From Candidatus Schekmanbacteria bacterium RIFCSPLOWO2_02_FULL_38_14 (GTDB lineage Bacteria; Schekmanbacteria; GWA2-38-11): a stretch of DNA of 39,162 nt. Under the pieces are notes generated by a model. The model was not told the DNA's origin and made no database searches. It was given only the letters and a program-made list of their open reading frames with translations. The stretch is from positions 1 through 39,162 of the forward strand of contig MGDH01000010.1 in the NCBI GenBank assembly GCA_001790855.1. Reading direction: 5' to 3'. A program made the translations under genes and the position numbers. Shown piece after piece: positions 1-9,116 of this stretch. Numbering within the stretch: position 1 is the stretch's first letter; each line of letters starts with the position of its first letter.

Positions 1-1
1 T

Positions 2-733
2 GGTTACTTCAGTTTTGGGTTAGTCAAAAATTTTAACTGCCTTGGCGGTGGAATGGTTGTAACGGATAATCAGGAAATATACTCAAAAATCCGCAATGAG
101 GTTAATACTTTCTTACCACTTGCAAAATCATATCTTTTCAAAAGTGCGTTTACTGCATTCTTTGTATGGTTATTCACGCACCCATTAATATTTACATTCA
201 CTGTATATCCTGTCCTTTTATTAATCTCAGTTTTGAAATTTGACTTTATAGATAAAATGTTCAATGAAAATCCTGAAGAGATGTTAGCAACTGACTTGCC
301 TGAATACTATAAGAGAAAGCTTGCCAATATGCAGGCAGTTATAGGTCTTGAACAATTAAAAATTCTTGACTATAACAACAACAGACGAATGGAGAATGCA
401 ATATATTTGAATAATTTACTTAAGGATTTACCTAAAATCAAACTTCCTGAAACAATTGATGGAGTAAAAAACATATACCTTAATTTTTTTATACAGGTAG
501 AAAAAAGAGAAGAATTGCTGATGAATCTGCTAAAAAAAGGAGTTGATAGTACCAAAGGGTTCCTGCTTGCTTGCTCATATGAAAAATGGCTTTCTCAATA
601 TTTTAAAGATTGTCCGGTATCTTTAAATCTGACAACAAATGGTTTATATTTTCCTATTTATCCATCTCTCAACAAGAAAGATATTAATTATATTGCTCAT
701 TCCGTCAAAACCTGTCTTGAAAAATCTCAATGA
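2..733 (+). CDS. DegT/DnrJ/EryC1/StrS family PLP-dependent sugar aminotransferase, 3' part
   Basis: The reading frame is open from base 2, so the gene begins before the window and only the last 243 residues are seen. The first residues read GYFSFGLVKNFNCLGGGMVV, which matches the family signature around the PLP-binding lysine (usual form S-F-x-x-x-K-N-x-x-x-x-G-x-G-G); the Schiff-base lysine would be the ninth visible residue. The family transfers an amino group from glutamate to a keto-sugar nucleotide in the cytoplasm, for O-antigen, glycan or antibiotic sugars. An apparent ATG at 53 is internal to the motif and is not a start. The stop overlaps the next start by 4 bases (ATGA), so the two genes are translationally coupled. 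The middle of the fragment diverges from typical members, so the substrate is unknown. The family call is firm. Confidence 0.88.
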   Translation, partial: GYFSFGLVKNFNCLGGGMVVTDNQEIYSKIRNEVNTFLPLAKSYLFKSAFTAFFVWLFTHPLIFTFTVYPVLLLISVLKFDFIDKMFNENPEEMLATDLPEYYKRKLANMQAVIGLEQLKILDYNNNRRMENAIYLNNLLKDLPKIKLPETIDGVKNIYLNFFIQVEKREELLMNLLKKGVDSTKGFLLACSYEKWLSQYFKDCPVSLNLTTNGLYFPIYPSLNKKDINYIAHSVKTCLEKSQ

Positions 734-1758
734 AAACCCATGAATTAATAGATATCGGTTCCTCTGTTCTCAAAGCCCATCTTTTAAAGAGAAGCTATCC
801 GCTGAATGTAGTTCTCACAGTGACAACAAGGTGTAATTTCAGGTGTCAGTATTGCAAAATATGGGCTCGCAACGAAAAAGATATGAGTTTAGATGAAATT
901 ATTTCTCTAATTAATGAGCTTTCAATAAACGGAACGAAACGGTTGAGTTTTTACGGAGGAGAGCCTCTTTTGAGAGAGGATATTGGAGAAATTATAGATT
1001 ACGGTAAAAAGAAAGGATTGTTTCTGACTATAAATACAAACGGGTTCCTTTTGGAGCAGAATCTCGATAAAATCCGAAAAATTGACATTATTACTCTGTC
1101 CTTTGACGGATCACCCGAGATTCATGATTCACAGAAATATAAAGGAGCATATGAAAATTTAATGAGAGCTATAAAGGTTTCCCGCAAAGAAAAAATTCAG
1201 GTTTGGACTACAACCACTTTAACTAAAAACAATATTGACCAGATTGATTTCATATTAAATAAATCTCGTGAACTTGATTTTTTCACAAATTTCCAATTAG
1301 TTCACCATCCTCCTGCAGCATCAGGAGATGCAAACTGGCTTATCCCATCAGCAGAAGAATACAGAAAGGCAATTTTAAAACTCATAGAAAATAAGAGGTT
1401 GAATAAAACAAGAATTATAAATTCTCTGGAATACTTTAAAGCCCTCTATAACTGGCCTGATTATCATAAACCTTGTTATCCTTCAAAAGAGAACAATTTT
1501 ACAAAAAATGTAAAATGCTGGGCTGGAAAGTTATTCTGCCATATAGATTCAAACGGAGACCTTTACGCTTGTCATCAGCATTTAAAAAAAATAAAGACAT
1601 ATAATATACTGGATGGAGGGTTTTTAAAAGCATTTAAAAATATTCAAAAAATTGATTGTGAAATATGTCTGGCTGGTGATTATTTGGAGTACAATCTTCT
1701 TTTTTCTCTTCATTTGGGAGCTGTCTATAACACCCTGCGGTGGAGACTTAACCTCTGA
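730..1758 (+). CDS. Radical SAM protein with Cys-rich SPASM-like C-terminus
   Basis: This 342-residue protein has the CxxxCxxC cluster motif at residues 35-42 (C35, C39, C42) in the context TTRCNFRCQYC, which binds the 4Fe-4S cluster that cleaves S-adenosylmethionine. A GGEPLL motif follows, as is usual for the SAM amine contact. The C-terminal third has further cysteines (KCWAGKLFCHIDSNGDLYAC, then CEIC) arranged like a SPASM or twitch auxiliary-cluster domain. It overlaps the aminotransferase stop by 4 bases, so it belongs to the same transcript and probably modifies a sugar, lipid or peptide of the envelope locus. The substrate cannot be read from sequence. It ends only 10 bases before the convergent sulfatase gene. 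Confidence 0.88.
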   Translation: MKTHELIDIGSSVLKAHLLKRSYPLNVVLTVTTRCNFRCQYCKIWARNEKDMSLDEIISLINELSINGTKRLSFYGGEPLLREDIGEIIDYGKKKGLFLTINTNGFLLEQNLDKIRKIDIITLSFDGSPEIHDSQKYKGAYENLMRAIKVSRKEKIQVWTTTTLTKNNIDQIDFILNKSRELDFFTNFQLVHHPPAASGDANWLIPSAEEYRKAILKLIENKRLNKTRIINSLEYFKALYNWPDYHKPCYPSKENNFTKNVKCWAGKLFCHIDSNGDLYACHQHLKKIKTYNILDGGFLKAFKNIQKIDCEICLAGDYLEYNLLFSLHLGAVYNTLRWRLNL

Positions 1759-1768
1759 AGGCTATAAT

Positions 1769-3844
1769 CTATTCCTCAAAAACAGTTTTTTTTACTATTT
1801 CAACTATCAAAGGTCCCCAGTCGTGGTAAGTAGAGTATATTTTAAGATCAGACAACATAAATTGTCTTCCTTCTTTTTCATCTTCTTTTCCTAATATTAT
1901 TAACTTGGCTTTTCCTTTTTGTCGGATAGCCTTTACAGGTTCACCAGAAAATTCATCCCTTACACCATCAACATAGAGCTTTATTGCTTCAATGACTTGG
2001 CTTCCATCTGCTTTCCATGTAGCAACAATATGATGGGGGGTGTCATTTGATAAATTTTTAACATCACACACTGACTGATACCATCTCTCTGTGAAAATAC
2101 TAAAAACTATAAAAGGTCCAGTATAGCTTTTCCTTTTAGAATCATTTATCCTGTCAAGAATCTTTATTTCCATCAGATTCTTTTTTCCTCCACCAGATAT
2201 CGTTATAATATGATGACTCTTAGAATCATTCCATTTATAGGAAGGTTTTATCCAAAACTCAATAGTTCCCTCCTTCTCATTGATATTTCCATTTGCTTCA
2301 AAACTTAGACTTTTATTATCTCCGAGTAAAATCCCTTCTTTTTTTATCTCTAAAGGTGAGGGAGATTTAGCTCTTGGATTACCTTTTGCAGAATCTGCAT
2401 CTATTTTGCCATGAAAACCCGCATTAAAAATTTCTCCGGAAGGAGGAAATTTATCCATTTTAATTGTTCTATCAATTCCAGCATTTAGATACCCAAGGCT
2501 TTTAAGCTTTTCCTCTGTCTTATTATCAATTCTAACTGTTTTGGGGATAGGGTTATTCATGGTTACAATCCATTTTAATAGCTCTCTCTTCAAACTTTCA
2601 CCTCTATCAAAAGCCATCTGAAATAGATTTTCACTTTCACTTGGGTCCTCTTTTAAATTGAAAAACTCAGGTTTCCCCCTTACAGGAAGGGAAAGGATTA
2701 GTTTCCAATTACCCTTGCTCAATGACTTAAAATTGTGAACTTCGCTGTAACAGGCACGATCTTCAAAACTTCTATCATTAATAATAGATGAAATCAGGTC
2801 AGACCCGTAAAGCATAGCCTGTGGTTTTATTTTTAATACAGATAAAACAGTCGGCATTATATCTATCAATTGAACCCTGAGTTTAATCCTTTTCCCCTTT
2901 TCAATTCCTCCGTTATTAAATGGAAATTTGATTATAAGAGGAACTTTTATTTCAGGTTCATATAAGCTTTCTCCATGTTCAATAAGATGATGCTCTCCCA
3001 AAGATTCACCATGGTCAGATGTTAAGACTATTAAGCTTCTATCATAGAGACCTAATTTTTTAATCTTATTAATCAATTCACCAATAAATTCATCGATGTA
3101 ACTTACTTCTCCGCCATAAAGCGCTTTCAAGCGATTGAGATCCTTAATGTTTAGCTCTGCTTCTTTTCTGTTAAACTTTTCTTTAATCCATTCATGAGTA
3201 TAATCAAAATTCCCTTTTTCACCTTTATTAAAAAAAGACTCATATGAGCTAGTATAAGGTTCATGCTGTAGATAGGGATAATGTGGTTCAAAGTAATGCA
3301 TCCACAGAAAGGATTTATTCCCATAGTTTTTCTCAATCCATTGTAATGATTTGGCGTGAAATTTGGTAACAGGCCTCTGATAATCAGCGTCAAGGTCCTC
3401 ATTAAATGTATCAAATCCCTGATTAAACCCAAATTTTGAGCTGACAAGTGTTGTGCTTATAAAAGCACCAGTAATATATCCATTCTTTTTTAATGTTTCA
3501 GCCAAAGTTATTTCTGATTCATTAAGAGGATTATTATAACTTAAAGCTCCGTGCTGAATTGGATATTTAGAAGTCATTAAAGTTGCATGAGATGGTAATG
3601 TCCATGATGACTGAGAAATTACATTCTCAAACAAAACTCCGTCAGAAGCCAGCTTATCGATATTTGGAGATTTAACAAATCCATTGCCATAGCAGGAAAG
3701 GTAATCAGCCCTGAGCGTATCAACTACTATAAGAATGAGATTTGCAGGTTTTTCATAACTAGTTTTATAACATGCAGATATACTGAATACAAGCAGTGAA
3801 ATAAAAATAATCACAATACTTTTAAAGCAAATAAACGTTTTCAT
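1769..3844 (-). CDS. Sulfatase-superfamily lipoprotein with C-terminal LamG-like domain
   Basis: This 691-residue protein starts with a lipoprotein signal: a hydrophobic stretch at residues 9-24 and the lipobox S-I-S-A-C with lipidated Cys25. The alkaline-phosphatase/sulfatase fold follows, with the metal-site start IVVDTLRADYLSCYG (Asp42) and a second metal motif TSDHGESLGEH. Where true sulfatases have C/S-x-P-x-R, this protein reads T82-L-P-S-H86. It lacks the formylglycine precursor, and the threonine recalls the nucleophile of phosphoglycerol and phosphoethanolamine transferases (LtaS, EptA). From about residue 500 to the end there is a laminin-G/concanavalin-like domain (EFWIKPS, HHIVATWK, LYVDGV), probably glycan-binding. 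I infer a membrane-anchored envelope enzyme acting on a glycan or phosphate-linked group, not a classical sulfatase. Confidence 0.85.
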   Translation of the reverse strand: MKTFICFKSIVIIFISLLVFSISACYKTSYEKPANLILIVVDTLRADYLSCYGNGFVKSPNIDKLASDGVLFENVISQSSWTLPSHATLMTSKYPIQHGALSYNNPLNESEITLAETLKKNGYITGAFISTTLVSSKFGFNQGFDTFNEDLDADYQRPVTKFHAKSLQWIEKNYGNKSFLWMHYFEPHYPYLQHEPYTSSYESFFNKGEKGNFDYTHEWIKEKFNRKEAELNIKDLNRLKALYGGEVSYIDEFIGELINKIKKLGLYDRSLIVLTSDHGESLGEHHLIEHGESLYEPEIKVPLIIKFPFNNGGIEKGKRIKLRVQLIDIMPTVLSVLKIKPQAMLYGSDLISSIINDRSFEDRACYSEVHNFKSLSKGNWKLILSLPVRGKPEFFNLKEDPSESENLFQMAFDRGESLKRELLKWIVTMNNPIPKTVRIDNKTEEKLKSLGYLNAGIDRTIKMDKFPPSGEIFNAGFHGKIDADSAKGNPRAKSPSPLEIKKEGILLGDNKSLSFEANGNINEKEGTIEFWIKPSYKWNDSKSHHIITISGGGKKNLMEIKILDRINDSKRKSYTGPFIVFSIFTERWYQSVCDVKNLSNDTPHHIVATWKADGSQVIEAIKLYVDGVRDEFSGEPVKAIRQKGKAKLIILGKEDEKEGRQFMLSDLKIYSTYHDWGPLIVEIVKKTVFEE

Positions 3845-3891
3845 CTTTTAATGTTCAGTATTTTATACTGTCAAGAAACATCTCATTATTT

Positions 3892-6213
3892 TCAAGCTGG
3901 TTCTATTTCAAAAAATTCAAAGTTTATTGGAATATTCCCTGCGCTGTGAGAATCGGCTCTTAAAAACTCTATTCTATTTATCCCGTCTTTTTGAAAACTT
4001 TCAGGTAAGTTTATAGAATAGATATTCCATCCGGGTTTAATCAGAATCTCTTTAGCTTTATAATTATTTAGCTTTATAATTAATCTGAAATTCTTTCCTT
4101 TAAAAGGCTTTAAGGTGGAAGCCTTGAATTTGATTTTCCTCTCGTTTACATTATTGAAACGAACGAGAATCAAAGCTTTATCCTCAACAGCCTGTATGCC
4201 TGAGCTATTTTCAGATATCTCTGACCAACCCTTTGCAAGGTATAAATTTGAGATATTTTCTTTCGGATTAATCCTGACACTATCAAATCCCTTACTCTTT
4301 TCTACTTTGTACACCTTATAAGTTGTATCAAGAGCTGTAATTTCACTGAAAAAAGGGTCCTCACGTGGCGGAGATTTGCTTTCTAAATAATTTTTATATC
4401 TTCTAAAAGAACTCTCTATATTAATTCGATTCTGTCTGCTGTTCTCGAATATCAACTTAACAGGAAAAACTTCTCTTACATAATTATCTATGTTTGTCAG
4501 GGATTCTTTGCTCATATTAGTAAAAACCCTCTCATAGACTTCATCAAGAACTATATATCTTATATCTAAAAATTCTAAAAATTCTCTTACATTTTCTCTA
4601 TCTTTTTGCATAATCTCTGGAGAAACAGGATTACCATATTCCAAATCTATGAGAGATTTTATTACAGGCGCTCTCGCAAAGTAATCAGTATTATATCTTG
4701 ATGTTCTGGCAAGCATTCCGTCAAGTATTCTTTTCTCATGATAAGTCTGGTAGTACTGGAAGCGCGTTAAATTATACCCTAAATGATAAGTCCCTTTAGC
4801 TCTCCATCCAAGAGGTATGTGGAGAATTGTAAAATCCTCTGAGTTATTTTTAATTCCTTCATAAACACTTGGGATTTTCATATCAGATATTAAAGGAAAC
4901 GGTATGGAAAGGTACTCAAATATGATAAATGCAATAATAGCCATCTGCGATAAAAGAAGGTTTTTTGTTTTTCTTGTAAAAAGCATTTTTGATGAATAGC
5001 CTGCAAGAATGGCAAAAAATAACATTACCATTACCCCATAACGCCCTGGTATTCTAACAGCTTTCAAAAACGGAAGATAGTAAGTTATCAGGTATGGCAT
5101 CGGGATTGTTCTATGTGAGGAGAAAAAATGTTCTTTGCCGTTGATGTGAAGTATTGGGCCAAAAGTCAAAAGTATGCTTATCAAAAGCATTAAAATCCAG
5201 AATTTTAAGATACGGTAATCTTTAATTTTAAAAAGAGAAAGTAATGCAAGTAAAATAACTGTATAACCCGGAAAAATTGTAGTTTCCTGGAAAATACCTG
5301 AAAATTTTCTTGTCAAATTAAAAGAAAAATCTCCCCAGATTGGATGGATAGGATTGGGAATAATGTATGCTAATAAATCAACAGATTCAAATTTTGCATT
5401 TTCAAAAGTTGAAGATAAAATTTCTCCTCCCTCTTCCAAAAGGAATTTACCCATCGAATAGAGAACAGGAGAAAACAATAGAAGGAAAAGAAAGAATACC
5501 GCAGAACACCTTAAAATAACTCTTTTTCTCAAGGAGGAGTTCTTTTCTGTTATTAGACAGTATGCTAAATAAGACAGAGTAAAGATAACTGCAAATAGCC
5601 CATATATCTCACAAATAAGAGTATTGAATAAAAGGAACAGGCTGGCAAGAAAAATATTAAAATGCTTTGCTCTTTCCTCGTTAAAGGATTTCAACAAGAA
5701 AAGAATATAAAAAGGAATCCATTGAGTACTAAGATAGTTTATGAATGAAACTTTAACAAAATGGAAAGGACAAAAGGCAAAAATCAACCCTGATATAAAT
5801 GCTGCTATTTTATCCTTTACTAAATAGTCAACAAGAAGATAAGTCCCAAAACCGGATAATACAAAAGCAGAAAAAGTCAGAGTATTGAAGATAAGTACGA
5901 TATTTTTTGTGGCAAGGAAAAAGGGTAGTGCAAGAATACCATTAAGCAGTATAAGAGTATGAAATACAAGGCTCGTACCTATAGGATAGAATATGTAATC
6001 AGAAAACAGTAAGGAGTAACCTTGGAAACTGAATGCTTTTTTAATCCACCAGATATTCCATATAAGCATCGATCCATCAATATCATCACCAAGTTTATGA
6101 GTGTTAAATTTTGCTATCCATGGATAAGTGAGGACAATAGTTAATAAAACATAAATGCACAGAACTATTAGATTTGGCTTAAAAAAAATATTCTTTTTAT
6201 TATGTTTAAGCAT
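3892..6213 (-). CDS. Polytopic GT-C-like membrane protein with large C-terminal soluble domain
   Basis: This 773-residue protein has many hydrophobic helices over roughly residues 1-440, then a soluble C-terminal part of over 300 residues. The first extracytoplasmic loop carries an acidic motif (TYPWIAKFNTHKLGDDIDGS), the place where GT-C glycosyltransferases keep their catalytic Asp/Glu. A later loop reads LPFLKAVRIPGRYGVM, also common in this uncharacterised family. The topology suggests use of polyprenyl-phosphate sugars at the outer face of the inner membrane. The C-terminal domain has a beta-rich look (FKGKNFRLIIKLNN) that could be carbohydrate-binding; this is inference. The gene is 47 bases downstream of the sulfatase-like gene's start on the same strand, so the two may be co-transcribed. 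The exact activity is unknown. Confidence 0.75.
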   Translation of the reverse strand: MLKHNKKNIFFKPNLIVLCIYVLLTIVLTYPWIAKFNTHKLGDDIDGSMLIWNIWWIKKAFSFQGYSLLFSDYIFYPIGTSLVFHTLILLNGILALPFFLATKNIVLIFNTLTFSAFVLSGFGTYLLVDYLVKDKIAAFISGLIFAFCPFHFVKVSFINYLSTQWIPFYILFLLKSFNEERAKHFNIFLASLFLLFNTLICEIYGLFAVIFTLSYLAYCLITEKNSSLRKRVILRCSAVFFLFLLLFSPVLYSMGKFLLEEGGEILSSTFENAKFESVDLLAYIIPNPIHPIWGDFSFNLTRKFSGIFQETTIFPGYTVILLALLSLFKIKDYRILKFWILMLLISILLTFGPILHINGKEHFFSSHRTIPMPYLITYYLPFLKAVRIPGRYGVMVMLFFAILAGYSSKMLFTRKTKNLLLSQMAIIAFIIFEYLSIPFPLISDMKIPSVYEGIKNNSEDFTILHIPLGWRAKGTYHLGYNLTRFQYYQTYHEKRILDGMLARTSRYNTDYFARAPVIKSLIDLEYGNPVSPEIMQKDRENVREFLEFLDIRYIVLDEVYERVFTNMSKESLTNIDNYVREVFPVKLIFENSRQNRINIESSFRRYKNYLESKSPPREDPFFSEITALDTTYKVYKVEKSKGFDSVRINPKENISNLYLAKGWSEISENSSGIQAVEDKALILVRFNNVNERKIKFKASTLKPFKGKNFRLIIKLNNYKAKEILIKPGWNIYSINLPESFQKDGINRIEFLRADSHSAGNIPINFEFFEIEPA

Positions 6214-6222
6214 TGATAATGA

Positions 6223-6252
6223 ATTTTATCTGAAATTAATTTTAAAAGTAAA
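6223..6252 (-). promoter_or_regulatory. Possible promoter for the GT-C gene starting at 6213
   Basis: On the minus strand TTTACT (6247-6252) lies 18 bases before TAAAAT (6223-6228). The start codon would follow within about 10 bases of transcription start, giving an almost leaderless message, and no clear Shine-Dalgarno is visible. The same 152-base divergent gap must also hold the promoter of the plus-strand GT2 gene at 6366, where only weak matches (TTGCAT at 6327) were found. Confidence 0.28.
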
Positions 6253-6365
6253 CTTCATTTTCCAAAAAAGAAAGCAGATTAATAACGGTTATCGTGTTTA
6301 CATTGTTTCGTCTCATATTATTTTTATTGCATTTTGTTAAAATATTATATTATTAATAATTTATT

Positions 6366-7067
6366 ATGTCATTTAACAAAAAACTGAATATTTCTGCTTT
6401 TTTCCCTTGTTACAATGAGGAAAAGAATCTTGAAGCCTTAACAAGCTCAACTCTAAACTTTTTCCAGACAATTTCAGACCAATATGAAGTAATTATAGTA
6501 AACGACGGAAGTAAAGATAATACCAGAGAAATTGCTGAAACCATAGCAAATAAAGACCCGCACGTAAAAGTATACAATCATGAAACCAATTATGGATATG
6601 GGGCTGCTCTTAAAACTGGATTCAAAAATTCTATCTATGACTATATTTTCTTCACTGACGGAGATAACCAGTTTGATATAAAAGAGATTGGAGGATTGCT
6701 TCCATACGCTGAGGAGTTTGATATTGTAGCTGGTTACAGGATTAACAGAAGGGACAATTTCATGAGGAGATTAAATGCCTGGAGTTTTAACCTTTTTGTA
6801 AGAATACTTTTTGGATTGAAAATAAGGGACTTAAACTGCGCCTTCAAGCTCTTCAAAAAAAAGGTTATAGATTCTATTGATATAGACTCTACCGGAGCTT
6901 TCATAAACGCTGAAATTCTAATCAAGGCTAAGAAAAAGGGATTTACAATCAAAGAAGTTGGAGTAACACACTATCCAAGACAATGGGGAAGCCAGACAGG
7001 GGCAAACCCGAAAGTAATCTTCAAAGCATTTCAAGAGCTTTTTAAGCTGCGTGGGAAGCTTAAGTAG
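6366..7067 (+). CDS. GT2 glycosyltransferase, polyprenyl-phosphate sugar synthase type
   Basis: This 233-residue soluble GT-A enzyme opens with the nucleotide-sugar fold: FFPCYNEEKNL at residues 12-22, VNDGSKDNT at 45-53 and the metal-binding DxD within FTDGDNQFD (Asp98, Asp100). The later RDLNCAFKLF motif is typical of the DPM1 (dolichyl-phosphate mannose synthase)-like subfamily. It has no C-terminal membrane helices, unlike the ArnC/GtrB branch, so it probably works at the cytoplasmic membrane surface. Its expected product is a polyprenyl-phosphate-linked hexose that serves as donor for the GT-C proteins encoded directly downstream. The ATG at 6366 has no good Shine-Dalgarno, but the GT2 core starts only nine residues later, so little alternative remains. 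Confidence 0.85.
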   Translation: MSFNKKLNISAFFPCYNEEKNLEALTSSTLNFFQTISDQYEVIIVNDGSKDNTREIAETIANKDPHVKVYNHETNYGYGAALKTGFKNSIYDYIFFTDGDNQFDIKEIGGLLPYAEEFDIVAGYRINRRDNFMRRLNAWSFNLFVRILFGLKIRDLNCAFKLFKKKVIDSIDIDSTGAFINAEILIKAKKKGFTIKEVGVTHYPRQWGSQTGANPKVIFKAFQELFKLRGKLK

Positions 7068-7155
7068 CAGTTATTGAATCTTTATGCAGCAGGCTTGCGT
7101 GGAATCTTTAAATGTAAGGAATATTTTTTAATATATTTGCTCGCTAAACCCAACA

Positions 7156-7177
7156 GCCTGTCTACCATCAGGCAGGC
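7156..7177. repeat. Short hairpin of the GCCTG...CAGGC repeat type
   Basis: GCCTGTCT (7156-7163) pairs with AGGCAGGC (7170-7177) around a six-base loop, with one G-T wobble. Similar CAGGCAGGC palindromes are scattered between genes in many environmental bacterial genomes. It lies just upstream of the likely ATG (7200) of the next gene, so it could affect its translation or be a partial terminator after the GT2 gene. There is no following T-run, so a Rho-independent terminator is unlikely. Confidence 0.6.
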
Positions 7178-7199
7178 AAGCTGTGTGGATGTGCTCGCT

Positions 7200-9116
7200 A
7201 TGCATTTTCAGGTAAAAACAAAACTTCCAATATTTGCCATCATATTTATTGCCCATCTTATAGGAGTATTCGGGTTTTTATCTAATTGTGATTTTCTGAG
7301 TGAAACTTCTTTGCTCAACGATGACTATTCCATCCATTTTTCTCACATTGATCCGGTTAAAAAAATTTTTTCTGAAACAGGGAAACTTTGGGGGTACAGC
7401 CCGTTTTTTATGGCCGGATATCCAAAGTCAACAGTCTTTGATGCTGACGCAAAATCAGCAGAGATTATAGCTCTTGTTTTTTCATCAATCAATTCTGCCG
7501 TTGTTTACAAATTTTATATTCTCTTTAACTTCCTTCTGTCACCTTTAATATATCTATGGGCTTCAAAAAACCTAAACTTACAGGGCAATAAATTATTAAT
7601 AGCCTTTGCCATGGGAACAGCCTACTGGTGGAACTCTCCGGCTTTAAGATTTAATCTTGCAGGTCAGTTCGCATTTATCTTTGTCTCCTACATCGGATTA
7701 TTAATCTTTTCTTTATTTTATCGCTTTCTAAAAGAAGAAAAAACTGTGTTTATGCTATTGGCAATGATTATTGGGACATTTGCACTGAGTGTCCATATTC
7801 TTGCACCAATTAACATTGCAGTTCCCTGCCTTCTTCTTTATGCGGTTTTTTCAAGAAGAATGAGATTAAAAAGCCATATCTATGTAATATCATCCCTTGC
7901 TCTTATACTTTTTTTCAACAGCCCTTGGATTATACCTTTCATAAAATATTATTCTCTGAATAATCTCTCTGAAATAGAATGGTTTTTTGGCTCAAAAAAT
8001 CCTTTTTTCTTCGTTGATTCTTACTTCCCCGGAGGAAGCATTTTCCGTTATCTGAGGCTTGCGATTTTAATCTGTGCCATCGGAGGTTTTATTAAATGGA
8101 AGGCAAAAAGGAATGATTTGCTCATACCATTAGGAGGTGGCTCAATTGTTCTTTTTATTTTTGCCTATTTCGGGGCATATTTTACTTTTGAATTTTTGCA
8201 AAATCCCTGGAGATACGAATTTATTCTCAACCTGTTTCTCTTCATACCGGCTTCTGATTTCCTCTCAGAAATCTTTGAAAAACAGGGAAGAATATCATTT
8301 CAAAAAAGAATTATTGCTATTGTTGCTTGTATATTTCTTCTTATTACAATTTTTCCTAAAAATTTAGCTAAGGCAGCAAAAATGCTTTCCATCCCTTCAG
8401 GAAATGATAAGATTATGGTATATGACAGGCTAAATAAAACAACCAAAGGACATGATTATTTTTCCCATGAAGCTATTCCCACTTCTCATCTGCCTGCACC
8501 TGCTTCAGAATTAATAGACTGGATAAAGAAAAATACTTCAAAAAGCGGAAGAATACTTCTTGAAGATTCCTGCTGGCAGAGCGGACATGCCTACTGGGGA
8601 ACTCATCTCCCTGCTCTTTTCCCTTTATATACTGACCGAGAATTTATTGGTGGTCCCTTACCTCAATTCTTCATGAAACATCATTTTGCAGAATTCCATG
8701 ATGCAACCATTTTTGAAAAACCAATAAAAGAGCTATCTTCTGAAAAACTCAGGAGATACTTTGATCTTTACAATGTAAAATGGATAATATGCTTCATTTC
8801 AAATTCAAGGGAGTATTTTGACAGCCATCCGGAAATAGTAACACTGCTAACAAAAATAGATAAATTTTATATCTATGTGGTTAACAGAAACCCAAACTTT
8901 TTCCTGAAGGGCAATGGAGAAATCAGTTCCGATTATAACCACCTGTACCTAAAAAATGTTTCCCCCGGGAACATAACAATAAAATATCACTGGCATGATA
9001 CTCTTAAAACAAAACCTGAGCGGAAAATAGAAAAAGTTACAATAATGGATGATCCAATTGGGTTTATTGAAATCTATAACGCTCCTGAGAAAATAGAGAT
9101 ATATAATGCTTACTAA
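7200..9116 (+). CDS. Polytopic GT-C-like membrane protein
   Basis: The protein has 638 residues if started at the ATG at 7200, which places the first hydrophobic helix (LPIFAIIFIAHLIGVFGFL) close to the N-terminus. The frame is open upstream to a TTG at 7074, but that stretch runs through the hairpin at 7156-7177 and does not look like protein, so I chose 7200. About ten to twelve helices are followed by a soluble C-terminal region of about 200 residues. The first large loop contains acidic residues (LLNDDYSIHFSHIDP) as in GT-C enzymes, and a Trp- and Asn-rich stretch (AYWWNSPALRFNLAGQ) follows. Its 3' end overlaps the next gene by 11 bases, so it is co-translated with another GT39-like protein. 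It probably transfers sugars from a polyprenyl carrier; substrate unknown. Confidence 0.72.
   Translation: MHFQVKTKLPIFAIIFIAHLIGVFGFLSNCDFLSETSLLNDDYSIHFSHIDPVKKIFSETGKLWGYSPFFMAGYPKSTVFDADAKSAEIIALVFSSINSAVVYKFYILFNFLLSPLIYLWASKNLNLQGNKLLIAFAMGTAYWWNSPALRFNLAGQFAFIFVSYIGLLIFSLFYRFLKEEKTVFMLLAMIIGTFALSVHILAPINIAVPCLLLYAVFSRRMRLKSHIYVISSLALILFFNSPWIIPFIKYYSLNNLSEIEWFFGSKNPFFFVDSYFPGGSIFRYLRLAILICAIGGFIKWKAKRNDLLIPLGGGSIVLFIFAYFGAYFTFEFLQNPWRYEFILNLFLFIPASDFLSEIFEKQGRISFQKRIIAIVACIFLLITIFPKNLAKAAKMLSIPSGNDKIMVYDRLNKTTKGHDYFSHEAIPTSHLPAPASELIDWIKKNTSKSGRILLEDSCWQSGHAYWGTHLPALFPLYTDREFIGGPLPQFFMKHHFAEFHDATIFEKPIKELSSEKLRRYFDLYNVKWIICFISNSREYFDSHPEIVTLLTKIDKFYIYVVNRNPNFFLKGNGEISSDYNHLYLKNVSPGNITIKYHWHDTLKTKPERKIEKVTIMDDPIGFIEIYNAPEKIEIYNAY

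Noticed and set aside
7074-7199. Upstream extension of the GT-C gene to a TTG start at 7074
   Set aside because: The extension reads through a palindromic repeat and has no hydrophobic or conserved character; ATG 7200 puts the first membrane helix at the N-terminus as in relatives.
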